Source of the DNA: Odontocerum albicorne | Lineage: Eukaryota; Arthropoda; Insecta; Trichoptera; Odontoceridae | Reading direction: 5' to 3' | DNA length: 64,000 bases | Assembly: GCA_949825065.1 (NCBI GenBank) | Contig: OX463846.1 | Span: 12,086,177 to 12,150,176 of the forward strand | In this document: positions 21,664-33,833 of the stretch, one piece after another | Layout of the letters: the number at the start of each line of letters is the position of its first letter | Position numbering within the stretch: the first letter of the stretch is position 1 | Notes under the pieces: generated by a model | Told to the model about the DNA's origin: nothing | The model's input: the letters and a program-made list of their open reading frames with translations, nothing else | Databases searched by the model: none | Made by a program: the position numbers and the translations under genes

Positions 21664-22940
21664 AATGTTGCATCTGTTTTAAATAACTTACAGTTTTTTA
21701 CACATTTAGTCTAGTTTTACTACTCAAGTATTTTCATCCAACTACCAATAAACTGATGAATTTAGGTAGCATTTTTGACCGCAAAGACTCATTCCCCGAA
21801 TTGCTGTTATGATTATTAATGCTCTCAGGAAGTTTTTTCTCTCCACAACAAAGAAAAAATCATGAGCGTATTAGCAAATGCACTCACAACAGCAGATTAG
21901 GCACATACCCAAATAAATATGTAAAAAAATGTAAATTTTGTAATGTTATACTATACATTCGTAAAAAATGCAAATCTGATTATTTTTGTCTAGTTTTGAG
22001 ATAAATTACAAATTTTAAGTTAAAAAGAAATAGTGTAAGATAAAAAATAATAATAGAAAGTGAAATTTTATTTGATAAAAGGATATACCATTCTGCAAAG
22101 AAAGACATACTTATGTTATGATTATATTTTTTTTAAAAAGCTCATCTCATAAATTTAGATAAACCTTGATGGTTTGGTGCATTAATAAAATCAAAATTCT
22201 TGTGCACATAATGCTTTAGTGATTTGGCAATTTTCTTTTATGTAACAGAGGATAAATCTATGATCTATGGTTAAATATGAGCTGTTGCTGTTTCAACTAA
22301 AAATGTAATGTGTCCTCCCTCATATTTGTAATCTTAAACTTGAATTCATAGTCCAACCTTGAAGTAAATACTAAATCTTAACTTTTTATTCTGAAGAAAA
22401 TAGTTTTTCAAGTGAAATTTTGTACAAATCTATCAAGTGATTTCATTATATATCTTTAAGGTTTGGAGCATGTGAGGTCCGACACTCAATACAAACTACG
22501 AAATATTAAGTTTAGAAATTTGTATTTAGTATTTAGGTTGAACTATGAATTCTGACTCTGAATTAGCCTCCTATAACAGACATCTAAAAACATAATAATT
22601 AATAACCTTGAATTATGAAATAAGGCTTTTCTAAGGTTTTAATCCTGTCTTTTGCTGAAGATATACATTATCACATTTAACTTTTGAAGATGATTTTACC
22701 ATACTCTCGAGGACTTCAAAAATGTGTAAAATCCCATAAAACATGAACTTTTGTAAAACACATCTCCTATGATTTGGGATTTTAAACTCAAAGAGAATGG
22801 TTGTCCTTGGACTAGTTTTATCTGTCAACACCGCCACATTATAAAGCAATATCAAGTTGTTTGAATAAAATAGATTTCATAATGTGATGATAAAATCAAT
22901 GATATAAAAAGAAGAGCATTTTACTGTAATATTTTTACAG
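21664..22940. other. Intergenic, nothing recognised
   Basis: AT-rich with scattered short open frames. None has a domain, splice context or homologue I can name. Confidence 0.4.
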
Positions 22941-23067
22941 TGGAAATATGGATGTTTAGGGGGAAAAGAGGAATGAAACTGGAATTTGGATATTTAGGGG
23001 GAAAAAGAGGAATGAAACTGTGGAAATATGGATGTTTAGGGAGAAAAAAGAGGAATGAAACTGTGGA
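22941..23067. repeat. Tandem repeat, about 40 bp x 3
   Basis: The unit TGGAAATATGGATGTTTAGG followed by 'ggaaaaagaggaatgaaac' starts at 22941, 22980 and 23021. The copies differ by a few substitutions and 1-2 bp indels. Confidence 0.85.
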
Positions 23068-23354
23068 ATTTTCAGTAGTTGTAAAATATGAGTTCAATAC
23101 ATCCAAAGCTGGTCACAAACTCATGAGATCTTCTTTTTCCTCCAGATATTCTGTTCATTGTGTCTGGTATATATAACCAAAGATACAATTGTATTCAATG
23201 ATAACAAATTTTTTGCGCATACTTCAGTCTCCTCTTCCTCCTAGCTCCATTCCAGCATTATGTGGGGTCGCCTTTTCGAGTCCTCTCTCAAGTTGCCTGG
23301 TGTGACAAAATCATTTGCTACTCTCAGCGCTTGGATTTATTATTTAACATATAT

Positions 23355-23520
23355 GTTTATCACAATTTAAATCATATGAGCTGTATGAGAATGTGTATGA
23401 ATATAGAAAAGGTAAAGATGTGTATCAAGACATGAAAGTCTGGTGCTCTATCCTCTCTGCCTGTAGGAAAATAGGAAACCGATAGGAAAATAACATGATG
23501 GTGTACTATATATGTATGTA
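23355..23520 (+). repeat. LINE-A 3' terminal fragment
   Basis: Short plus-strand copy with 'gagctgtatgagaatgtgta' and 'gacatgaaagtctggtgctc' followed by 'tatcctctctgcctgtagga', matching the 3' ends at 10300-10396 and 43660-43740. It is strongly 5'-truncated. Confidence 0.65.
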
Positions 23521-25050
23521 TTAGGTGCTTCTCTATGTTTTATTCTATCCAATTTTAACTCCCTAAGTGAATTCCTTTCAAAATAATCAGTTCTTACATA
23601 TCTTATTGAATGAGATCTGTAGTATGAACTAAACATAATTTTCGGAATCCATCAAAGGTTCCGGTGTTAACTTTGTGAAACTACATATCAAAATATTTAA
23701 CTGGAAAAATCTTTATGTAATAACAAAGTAATTTATAGTTTAGCATTGTAATTTTCAGAGTTGGAATGTTGGCTGTGAGTGTAATTGGAATTCCATACAA
23801 TTAGTTGCTAATATTTTTTGGCTAAGAGTGATTTACAGTGAAGTATGTTTGAGAGAATGGCGGATCAGTTTTATTTAAATATTATTTTTTTATTAATTTG
23901 ATTATGTCTTTAGTTTAGAGATTGACACAAAATTAACTGGATTAAATTTCTCAAATTTTCTTCTGCTGTTTCTCTATAACATGTAGTGATTTCTATACCT
24001 TTTCTGTACATAGTTCTTACACATTGTAGAAAATCTTGTAAATATAATATTTTACCCTGACTGCAGAGGGCAAAATAGCAAATGATCAACTTACTATCAT
24101 GCAGTATTTTTAAAGCTACTTTGAAAAGTAGCACCGTTATAGATACTTCAAATCTAAAGTAGTAAGCTAATCAAGTATTGTAAGCAAAAATTAGTGACAG
24201 TGTTAATTTACAGCTACTCATAAACAAATCGAGTTATTTTTACCGCGCTATTTTACGAAAGAAAACTTCTCACAAGTTAAAAATAATTAATGAGGAACAA
24301 AAATAAATTAAACATGACAAAACACGGGGAGTTTTTGAAAATACTAATTATTTTAAGTAATTTGTGATACTAAACACATGGTGAGATATATATGTATATG
24401 TAAATTAATCTACGAGCAAATAATTGATTATGAGCATGGATGTTATAAATTTTCAAGTGTTTATTTTTTGGCGTAAAATTTGTAATTTATAATACCAATA
24501 TGTTTACAATGTTTATTTTATCTTCAGACGGAAATAAACCAAACAAGCGGGTATGCCCATGACGCAGAACAAAGATTGAGGTTATGTTTACGATAATGTG
24601 TAGCTGAGCACCAAACAATTCTGGAAATAATATGTATCCATATTGTTTTTTTTTTTGTTTAAAACAATTTTAAAATGGATGTTTGCAATGCTAACGCCCT
24701 GAGACATCAATAATTTAGATTATACTTTTTTCATCTAGTTTTGTCTAAAATCAGTGTTTTATAAATCAAAAGCGCTTATACTTGAGAAAATATAGCAGTC
24801 CCTGTGACAGTTCACAAATTTGTCCCAATACAACCTTGTAACGATGTTCAGTAATTTTAATTATTTTATCAACTTTAATATAAGCCTCGATTCTAATAAA
24901 TATCAAGTTATTTAGGTAAATACATTACATAAAACTAACAATAATGACAAATGAATACATCTTGTTACAAATTAGCAAAAATGTGTCAGTTTGTTAAAAT
25001 CAAATAATATTCGGTGATGTTTGTCAAAAGTCACTACGTTAGTCTGCATT
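23521..25050. other. AT-rich intergenic stretch
   Basis: No recognised gene, RNA or element boundary on either strand. Confidence 0.4.
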
Positions 25051-25054
25051 GGCT

Positions 25055-25295
25055 AGGGATGGGGTATACGATAACTGGATTTTCGATTGTTTTATGCCTA
25101 AAATTAAATGTTCGTAATTAGTATTAATTCATAGTCGATCTTGGCCTATTTAAAGATATATACAAATCATACAATACATTAGAGAGTCAGTATAATGAAA
25201 ATCAGGAATTAAAACGCCAATTTAGAGAAAAACAATTTTTCGATTTATAAAAAAACGACTGGATTTGTAAAAAAAAACGATTTTACCCCATCCCT
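25055..25295. mobile_element. Possible hAT-type MITE (about 240 bp)
   Basis: AGGGATGGGGTA at 25055-25066 is matched by its complement TACCCCATCCCT at 25284-25295. GGGATGGG-type ends occur in hAT elements. I could not find an 8-bp target duplication, so the class is tentative. Confidence 0.4.
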
Positions 25296-25369
25296 TTGAG
25301 ACATGACATTTCAAATGTCACAGGGACCATCCTACATTTGCTCAAGTATAGTGTATTTTTTTACATATG

Positions 25370-25710
25370 TATTGTAATTCGTGCGACAGTATGGCGTAAT
25401 TGCAAAGCATACAAGCGTTATTCGTGCGACGATAGACAATCGTTATGCAAATCTCACCCGTGCGACGAATGTATCATTCGTATGAGGAAATGCTCAGAAG
25501 TGTCAGCCGTACTGTGAATGGAATGCAAAACACATAATAAAAAAACCTTGCGACTAATTCGGCAGAAATGTCTTACAAGCGACAAAGTGTGAATCTCATT
25601 TGCGGCAAATGTGAGAGGATATATATGATGTGCGACAAATAAAGCATCCGTCTCATTCGCGAGAAGAATGTACCACGTAAAATTCGTGCGACAGATGTAA
25701 TGTAATATAA
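25370..25710. repeat. Cluster of GTGCGAC motifs
   Basis: The heptamer GTGCGAC appears five times within about 320 bp (near 25381, 25424, 25460, 25640, 25687), usually as TTCGTGCGACrA. Variants (TTGCGAC, AAGCGAC) lie between. This is not a regular tandem repeat. It resembles subterminal repeats of a DNA element or clustered protein sites. No gene was seen. Confidence 0.55.
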
Positions 25711-25739
25711 GCATAAATCCAACTCCGTACCTAGATGAA

Positions 25740-26910
25740 CGGATAAAGGAGGAGGGACTCCTTTCCTAATTTCCTTCCCCTCCACAGCTTTGCTATTCAA
25801 CTGAACGAGCAAACCTTAAATACAATATAGGATCAATTGTGGACTGCATAATTTGCATAGATTACGTGCCCAAGCAAGAGTTGCTCACACACACATCACA
25901 AAGCGATTGTACAATATGCAGATAATTGAGCTCTTGTTGCGCATCCAAAGGAAGAACTCCGAGAAAACATCAGTGTCTATACATAAGTGTATCGGATGTT
26001 TAGCCTAGAAATAAATATGAAGAAAACCCAAGAGCTAGCTTGTTCAGGAGAAAATGAACTTCTAAAATCATCCGATATTCGAGTAAATAGTGCACAGCTA
26101 GAGAACGTATCTAACTTCAAATAACTGGACAGCAACCTGGCATCAAATTCCTCTCTTGATGATGAACTGAAGAGACACGCACCTCAGGAGCGCGTCAGCA
26201 ACTGTTAATAAACTAAATGACAAAGTATTTTACAGGAAGTGAATTTCCCAGTCTACAAAGAAATCTCTCTAGAAGTTCATAGTCCTTGCCACTCGTCTCT
26301 ATGAGTCTGAGACTTGAGTTTCCTGTGGAAGGCACACTCGAAGCCTTGAAATGTTTCACCAGCGTTTCTTTCGTCGTATCCTTCAGATCCATTGGAGTGA
26401 TTATGTCACAAATGTCTCAATACTGCAACGCTCCAACTATGTATAAACCTATGATTGTAAAGGCGAAATTAAGGTTGACCGGACATGTGATACGCATGGG
26501 CGTTCATGGACTCCCAAAACGCGTCTTATACGAGGAAGTAATGGACAAGCGTAGGGTTAATGGGCAAAGGAAGCGATATAAGGATACTCTACGAGAGTCA
26601 CTGACTTTGTGCGGAGAATCTGACGTGACGGAAGCAGGTAGCTCAAGACGGTGGAAAGTAAAGAGTCATCTATTCCTAGGCTGATGGCGTCTCAACATCC
26701 AGACGTGTGAGAAACAGCCAGCGTGCTGCGACCATGCATCGGCATTACTCAGCAGGATCCACATGTATGTGACATCTGCGGGAGGATCGGGCTGTTTTCT
26801 CACAGACCACATGATCGACGTGAAGAAGCAGCTCAAGGTTTACGTTGAAGTGGCGAGGGAATCCTCTACTACGAGGCTCAGCAACGACGACGACGAATAT
26901 AAACTTTAAT
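25740..26910 (+). repeat. LINE-C: decayed RT-to-tail fragment of a non-LTR element
   Basis: Plus-strand relic in several frames. The RT active-site region is degraded (QYADN where YADD is expected), followed by LEINMKKTQELACSG, LENVSNFK and NLASNSSLDDEL. An ESETW block follows (the usual form is GCETW/GSETW), then HVIRMG...LPKRVLYEE. A zinc-finger-like end reads HVCDICGRIGLFSHRPH. The 3' end is rich in ACGACGACGA. The 5' half is missing and many stops are present. Confidence 0.75.
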
Positions 26911-27263
26911 ATTTGCTGTAAAAAATGGATCGCGACATTTCTTCAAATACTTGTTACACATCTTAGATTTCGATATTAAATTTCAAATTGTATATATTTT
27001 GAAAACCTTAATTTGGCTATGTTGTTTTCATTCTCGTAAATTTAATCTGGAATGCGTATATTTATCATATTTCAACAAGATACGCATTTGCGCATTTTTT
27101 CTACTTTTCATTCTTTATTTTAAAATATTTTAAATAAAACTGCTAACTTTGAATATTCTTTATAATATTCGGTTTTCCCTTGCCACTGCGCATTAAACAA
27201 GGGTAGAAGTATTCTGTATTTTGCTAAATATTCATTAGCTTATACAACACTGCACGGTTGTAT

Positions 27264-27893
27264 TGTTTGCTCCGAGTAGCCAAATATAAAATGAATATTG
27301 TAGTTAACTAGGGAAATTCTCTATACATAGATGATTATATAATATGTTTACTCTGAGTAGCAAAATATAAAATGAATATTGTAGTTAACTAGGGAAATTC
27401 TCTATATATGATTATATAATATGTTCGCTGCGAGTAGCAAAATATAAAATGAATATTGTAGTTAATTAGGGAAATTCTCTATAGATGAGTTTATAATATG
27501 TTTGCTCCGAGTAGCAACTAATAAAATGAATATTATAGTTAACTAGGGAAATTCTCTATAGATGATTTATATAATATGTTTGCTCCGAGTAACAAAATAT
27601 AAAATGAATATTGTAGTTAACTAGGGAAATTCTCTATATATGATTATATAATATGTTCGCTGCGAGTAGCAAAATATAAAATGAATATTGTAGTTAACTA
27701 GGGAAATTCTCTATAGATGAGTTTATAATATGTTTGCTCCGAGTAGCAACTAATAAAATGAATATTATAGTTAACTAGGGAAATTCTCTATAGATGATTT
27801 ATATAATATGTTTGCTCCGAGTAACAAAATATAAAATGAATATTGTAGTTAACTAGGGAAATTCTCTATAGATGATTATACTAATATAATATG
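27264..27893. repeat. Minisatellite, 77-bp unit x about 8 with trimeric higher-order structure
   Basis: The unit is roughly AAAATATAAAATGAATATTG followed by 'tagttaactagggaaattct', 'ctatagatgatt' and 'gtttgctccgagtagc'. Three variants (distinguished by TTCGCTGCGAG, GATGAGTTTAT plus CAACTAAT, and GATGATTTATAT plus GAGTAAC) recur in the same order twice, giving a higher-order repeat of about 231 bp. Confidence 0.92.
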
Positions 27894-29865
27894 AGTACAT
27901 TTCGCGCAAGAAAGAATTCACACTCTAATTGAAATATTATAATCAGTTTTTTTAATCAAATATATTTTATTTAAATTTAAATTCCATACACGCATAACAT
28001 GAAAAAGTCGAGTTGGTTTTAACATTAAAAAAATAATATTTAGGTATTGGCGAAACTGTTTTACACTTTCATTCTATACAGTTAATCCTGATGGACTTTT
28101 GTAGCCGTGTAATCTCTCCAAACCAACCAGAAAGATCTTTAAGAGATCTTTAAGTGAAATGCAGACAGAAAAAAGTGATTTGAATATTTTTTTAAATAAT
28201 TACTTGAATTTTTTTGATGCCCTCTATTTTATCTTGTTTTCCAACATTCCTTCATCTATATTAACAGGTACAACGAGACTTATGTCATGAACAGTGAGGA
28301 ATTTGTTTTCATGCTTTAAAATATATTAATATTTATTTATTTTCATTTCATTAACGACACAACAGTGTCTTTATATACAAATGAACATGTGACAGGATTT
28401 ATGTAATACTAAACAAAGAGGAAATACCCATTGAATCCAAGGAGATTAATTTTTAGGCTTGTATATATACCGTGTGCACGGGATTTTTTCTCTCTAGGTC
28501 ATTTTTCAAGAAAGAAAAAGAAAAGAGCGATATGATAGTTTTATGACTACTCACAATAGTGGTGAGTGGACTTGCCTATAAGGCTGTGTTTCCATGGAGA
28601 GTATGATAGACACTAGTATAAGACGTGTCTTTGTATAAAAATTCATTGGTACAATTTCCGGAATTCTGAAAGAAATTGGCCAAAAATATATAACAATATA
28701 AACACACTTCATCCAAAGCGATATCCTTTTAAATTGTAAAACCTTTCCAAATATGTGATGCGCACATTTTACTAAGTGTAAATTATATTGTTTGATTCAA
28801 AATATTTGATTCAGTCACATTTTCCGATATAAAATATAAAAGGTTGAACATATTTTTTCGTTACATAATGACATTTACATGGATAATGATGGCTTAAATT
28901 GGAAAGAAAGTAGTATTTTTATATCACACCTTTAAATTAAGAAAAAATGGTAAAAAGGTGACTTTTTCAATGGGGAAGAACGAGGTTTAACGATTTTTTT
29001 GAGGTCTCATAGATATGTGAGTGAATATCTGGTGCGAATGTAGAATATGTAATGAGGAGTTGTTTACATGATTTTGATGTGGTTGTTGAGATTATTGAGC
29101 AGTTGAAGTGTGTATATGTTTTAGTAAATATTTAGGACAATTATATGTTATGAAATTTGCGAATTAGAAATGAGACAATTTTGTCACAGGCCTAGTAAAT
29201 CTGTTCTCTATATGCACAAAATGGAAGATTTTAGCATTGCTATGAACTTGTAGTCTATGGTTCTTTTTTTCCATTAAAGCTATGTAAATTTTAAATGAAA
29301 TATTGTGTACAATAAAAAATCAATTTTTTTGTAATTATGTGATAATTTAATTATATAATCATATTTTTTTTTAATTTTCATCGATGCGAAAATTTGTCGT
29401 TTCCATTATTAAGGAAGTTACTTACTTAATAAAATTAAATCGCATTCAAAGGTTTCCGCAAACCGCATTCATCTATCAATATATTTCAACCGCAATTACC
29501 TTTAATTGCGGTTTAATTATGTTTATAGATGCATGAGATCTAAACATTTTTAGTGACAAGCAAAAGTGGTTCTGTATCCATAATGAATCATATTAAGAGC
29601 GCAAATTACTCTCATCATAGGGCATCTAAGTAAAAAAGGTCCTAGAATCAGAGAGTAACATGTGTAAATTTGGTGCCCTTTTTATAATTCTCCTTCAATA
29701 GCAATGTGTAGTTCTGAGTATGGTTAACATTACTGGTAAAAATAGTAAATATTAGTTGTCGATAACTCATTTTACATACATACTTATAAGAAAAAAATCA
29801 ACATTTTTACATCATACATCGAATATTTTCAGAATACTACAATTTTGGTTGTATTTTTCAAGAAT
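27894..29865. other. AT-rich intergenic stretch
   Basis: No gene recognised. A 40-bp block at 28349-28390 (ACGACACAACAGTGTCTTTA with flanks) is an inverted copy of 35178-35219, so at least part is dispersed repeat. Confidence 0.4.
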
Positions 29866-29869
29866 CAAG

Positions 29870-30284
29870 CGGATATACTCGGACGAAGTCCTTCTTATTC
29901 GCGGTTTCAATTACCCGCATTATCTGAAAATATTTTACGGAAAATTTCAACATATAATCAGAAGGGCAATAATAGATTAACGCTACGTCACAATGCCATA
30001 TCACTCACTTCACTTAATCAATATCAGGTATTTATGTATCTATCATCACCACAAGAAGGATGAGTAAAGTAAAACAAAATATTTTGAGACAGAGAGAGAC
30101 CATATACTCGCATATATTCCCATAACTTTTATTAAAGCAAAAATGTTATTAAAACTTTATAATAGGTAAATATGTTATGTGTAGAAAAAAAACATTGTTT
30201 CTATAGGGTTTGGTTCTATCCGCGGTTTCGGGTATCCGCTGGAGGTTTTAGAACGTACCCATCGCGAATAAAGGAGCACTACTG
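29870..30284. mobile_element. Pogo-like MITE, copy 2
   Basis: The right end is clear: GAATAAAGGAGCACTACTG ends at 30284, followed by TA (30285-30286). The interior ('ttattcgcggtttcaattac', 'gggtttggttctatccgcgg', 'gaacgtacccatcgcg') aligns with 16012-16440. The left terminus is mutated, so 29870 is approximate. Confidence 0.7.
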
Positions 30285-30825
30285 TATTTCAAGATTAAAA
30301 AAAACAATACTTCAAAAGTTTTTTGAAAATATATTAAGATGACCAATTAAAAACTAAATTTTGGTTTGTCTTTACAAAGTAAAAACGTTTTATGAAATTT
30401 AAATAATATTAAATATCTACTCAGCCGGTCCTGGAATTTTAATCACGCCTGAAAAAATATCCGGTATATACGAGTATATATGAAAAGGACGTAGGAAAGT
30501 TTGTAAAAAAGATTCAACCCACGTTTTACCTGATGTATTATGATGAAACATGGCGTCGCTTTGTATGTGCTCGTATGAAATATTTTATTGAGACATGATT
30601 TCACAATGAAATAAATATAAATTTTATTGACTTGATATTTTTATACAAAAATAATTGAAGTATGCTCATTAAATATTTCAAATAACACAAAAAAATGTTT
30701 TGTGGGTTGGATAATTTTTGCAAATATACGTTCAAATTTCGTATAAGCGTAACAAATAAGTAGCCTATGATGGTTTCATGGTATGGTGTCTTGCCGAAGA
30801 CTTTTCCGTCAATCAGCGAACCTCA

Positions 30826-30922
30826 GAGCTCTTCCGCTGCGCCGCCATTGGCTGCGTATTGTTGATAGCCGCCAGGTTGAAGGATTCGTGCATTATTCTC
30901 TCGTTTTCTTGCCTCACTGTAA
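30826..30922 (-). CDS. Possible 3'-terminal exon of an unidentified host gene
   Basis: A GC-richer minus-strand block follows a good acceptor (TTTTTTATTTACAG at about 30936-30923). Two frames stay open after it. One gives EARKRENNARILQPGGYQQY and a short acidic end to TGA at 30826-30828. The other gives RQENERIMHESFNLAAINNT and ends RKSSEVR at a TGA a few codons later (about 30815-30817). I cannot choose between them or name the protein, and no upstream exon was found. It could instead be a GC-rich repeat fragment. Composition and the acceptor are the only support. Confidence 0.3.
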
Positions 30923-31039
30923 ATAAAAAACAAAAATTTGTATTGAATTATTATATACAAATAACTTCAAGGAGAAATAACGAACATCTTATTGATTAAC
31001 AAGCTAATATTTAATTAACCTGACAATTATTTACGCCAA

Positions 31040-31400
31040 CGCGAATTAAGATTGTTTTCGGTGCCGTATTTATGAATCAAGCTATTTAGAGCGTCTCCAC
31101 TCACACACGGCGTGGCCTTGTTGAACGAGTTTTCCGATATTTATATTTTCCATAGGAGGATAATTTGAAGATTGAACTCCTTAATATACTTTGTAGATAT
31201 ATCTGAGCCATTTCCCAATAAAGCATGGGTAATCATTATTTCTAGATATTTATATTTTTAATATTTTTTGATAACTTTTATTTGATATCCTATATCAAAT
31301 ATAATAATACTCGTACACGGAATGGACTTGTTGAACGAATGTCAATATCTTCCATATCTCTGTGGACTAATTGAAAAATTTGCTACTTAATGCACTTTAA
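31040..31400. repeat. Dispersed repeat X, copy 1
   Basis: The block 'gttttcggtgccgtattt..gaatc', 'gaacgagttttccgatatt' and 'gagccatttcc' has the same order as 45985-46210. It is repeated a second time, weakly, from about 31310 (CGGAATGGACTTGTTGAACG). The class is unknown. Confidence 0.45.
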
Positions 31401-31452
31401 AGTCATAATTGAGAACTTTTATGTTCCTTGGTAAATAAACATAGTAAAATAT

Positions 31453-31609
31453 CATTTGCGCTCGATGTACTGCCTATTTATTAAATATATTCATTTGCGC
31501 TTGATGTACTGCCTAGTTGTTAAAGATATACATTTGTGCTTGATGTACTGCCTAGTTGTTAAAGATATCCATTTGCGCTTGATGTACTGCCTTGTTGTTA
31601 AAGATATCC
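31453..31609. repeat. Tandem repeat, 39 bp x 4
   Basis: CATTTGCGCTTGATGTACTG followed by 'cctagttgttaaagatat' begins at 31453, 31492, 31531 and 31570, an exact 39-bp period. Because 39 is a multiple of 3, the array creates a chance open frame (31456-31641). Confidence 0.92.
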
Positions 31610-32395
31610 AAAATATAAATCCGGTGATGTGGTTTATATGATACATGTCATAGCTGACAGAACACGGAGGTAATCCAATACTTTATATGGCAAAATTGAC
31701 CGTATATTTCTTTCATACACCTTGTGTCCAAGTGTGAAAACCTCAAAGGTGAAACTCATCGGGGTGCCCTAACTCAGCAGTGGGTTGAATATGGCGAGAT
31801 AATGATGGTAATTCCAATAAGGTTAGTAAAGAAACCTTAAAGAATTATAGATAAATAAAATACTATACATAACGAATACAATAGAAACATAAAATAATGT
31901 ACTAATATAAAACAGTATCTAAGGTTAGATTACCATTTGACAGCACGCTTTCATGCTGCCAGATTACTTCTTACTTTAGTCACATAGAAACCGACTTCAT
32001 CATTGCCGTTTCCCCCTACCATCTAGCTATTTGTCTTAAATTATCCTATACTAGAGCGATCAATTGTTACGGTCAACTAACGTTATACTTGTCAGTGATA
32101 GTTTATATAATATTTATCTGGACGAATTTCAGAATGATCTAAATGGACAAAGAAAGGCAACCTGTCAATTTGACTTGACCATAAGTGCGAGCGTCCTTAA
32201 AACAAGCATCAAAAATAAATCCATACCCAGTATTTTCTTTCTTCGTACACACAGTTCCTTGGACAAAATTCCAAAAATCAATTAATGCTTAAACAGTGAT
32301 ATTTTTTCTAGAAGTTATAAAGAATATTAAAATATTCAGGAAAGCTAATGAGTTAATTTACTATACAATACAGGTTTATCAGTTGAGAATATATA
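31610..32395. other. Intergenic, no supported gene
   Basis: A 73-codon frame (32064-32285) has no recognisable domain. The segment at 31930-32030 could be the 3' tail of the neighbouring minus-strand LINE, which is not proven. Confidence 0.35.
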
Positions 32396-32399
32396 AGAA

Positions 32400-32790
32400 C
32401 TACATACTGTAGTTCTAAATGTTTAAAGAGCTTAGGATTATAAATTCTGATATGTGGTTATAAATTAATGAGGACGAGGGACATTTACAATTGAGTAAAG
32501 GCGAACATGCGGTGCGCAGAAGACACTCGAAGAAAATATGATCGAGGGTCTTCTCACCCATTCCACACGTACATGTAGGGCTTTCTTTAATATGATTTTT
32601 ATGAAGGTGGCTTCCTATCAGACAGTAGCCTATTCTTATTCTGCATATGATACACACAATTCGTTTGGACATGTTTCTTTTGCGGAAACGAAATTTAGTG
32701 GGTATTTTAACCTGAATATTCCTGAAAGCATTACCCTTTTTGCTACTAGACAGCTCCTAGGCCTTTGATCAACTGGTAAGTAAACGTTTT
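32400..32790 (-). repeat. Non-LTR retrotransposon RNase H-region fragment
   Basis: The minus strand encodes RIRIGYCLIGSHLHKNHIKE then SPTCTCGMGEKTLDHIFFEC, the end of the RNase H region and the zinc-knuckle-like tail of LINE ORF2 proteins of the R1/I/Jockey type (RLRTGHxxLxSHLxR...C..CGxxETLxHxxxxC). It stays open for about 85 codons. The upstream RT part is absent, so the copy is truncated. Confidence 0.75.
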
Positions 32791-32799
32791 TTAGCCTGC

Positions 32800-33830
32800 G
32801 ATTGATGTGCTAGGCAGAAGCTATATACTTTAATAGGAAGGAACATGATAATGGTGAATCTTTTGCAAGCGATTTAATTTCCGTATATACCCTGGTGAAG
32901 GGGAATTCACATAAAGGGTAAGAAGCGAGGCTCTGTTTTCACAAAAAAATCAGCTAAATTCGAAAGGTTATACGATAATTTTCTAACGGCACTAAGATAA
33001 TATGATAATATTACAAAAGGCATTTACATAGTATGATATGATTATATTGTGCATCGTACTAATGTAAAAATATTATGAAATGTATGAAAACAGTCATGAT
33101 TTTTATCCCATATCACAAGGCACTGTACTATGACATGATCGTGTTTACATAGACTTATAAAAATTGAAAGCCAGAGTTGAAAATTGACAGCATTTCCATT
33201 AGTGGATTTCAAACCAAATCTAAGCAAAAATTACATGTCAATATGTCATATGATACCCTTATCAACTACGATATTTCTAAAAAGCAAAAATATTGCGAAT
33301 ACGTCACCTTCAAGATAAACTCCAATGAAATGTTGTCGTTTTTTTAATGATATTTTGAGTTTTAAGAATGTTTTATGTCATTAGGTGATTTTGTAACGTT
33401 TCATAAATTACCTAGTATGATACATAAAAATTATGTGACAAGTTATTTATTTTTTTTAAATTAACGAAAAACTACGAATTAAAAAGTCAAAAATAAAACG
33501 ATAAAAAAACTTATAAGATAAATGAAAGATTTTTTAGTTGATTCGATGGGAAAGATGAAGAGGTCTTCGTGTTTTGAAAAATCGTCTAAGGACGAAGGAA
33601 GGCTTTCATAACAATGAAAATAATTACTTTTCTCTTGATGCGTTAATGTTGTTACAATAAATAAAAAAAATACTAATTTATTAGATTGTTATTTACTATA
33701 ATAAAATTTAAAAAAAATATAATTTGCAATAATAAAATACATTTATATTTTTCAACGCTTCAATAATATAATATATTCAAACTCCTCCAAGCATATCAGA
33801 AGATTATAATTTCAGAATCCGCTTCTGTAT
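32800..33830. other. AT-rich intergenic stretch
   Basis: Nothing recognised on either strand. Confidence 0.4.
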
Positions 33831-33833
33831 ACA

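Noticed and set aside
31453..31609. CRISPR-like regular repeats (39 bp; also 32 bp at 36517-36673)
   Set aside because: The units are contiguous with no unique spacers, and the DNA is eukaryotic; these are simple tandem repeats.
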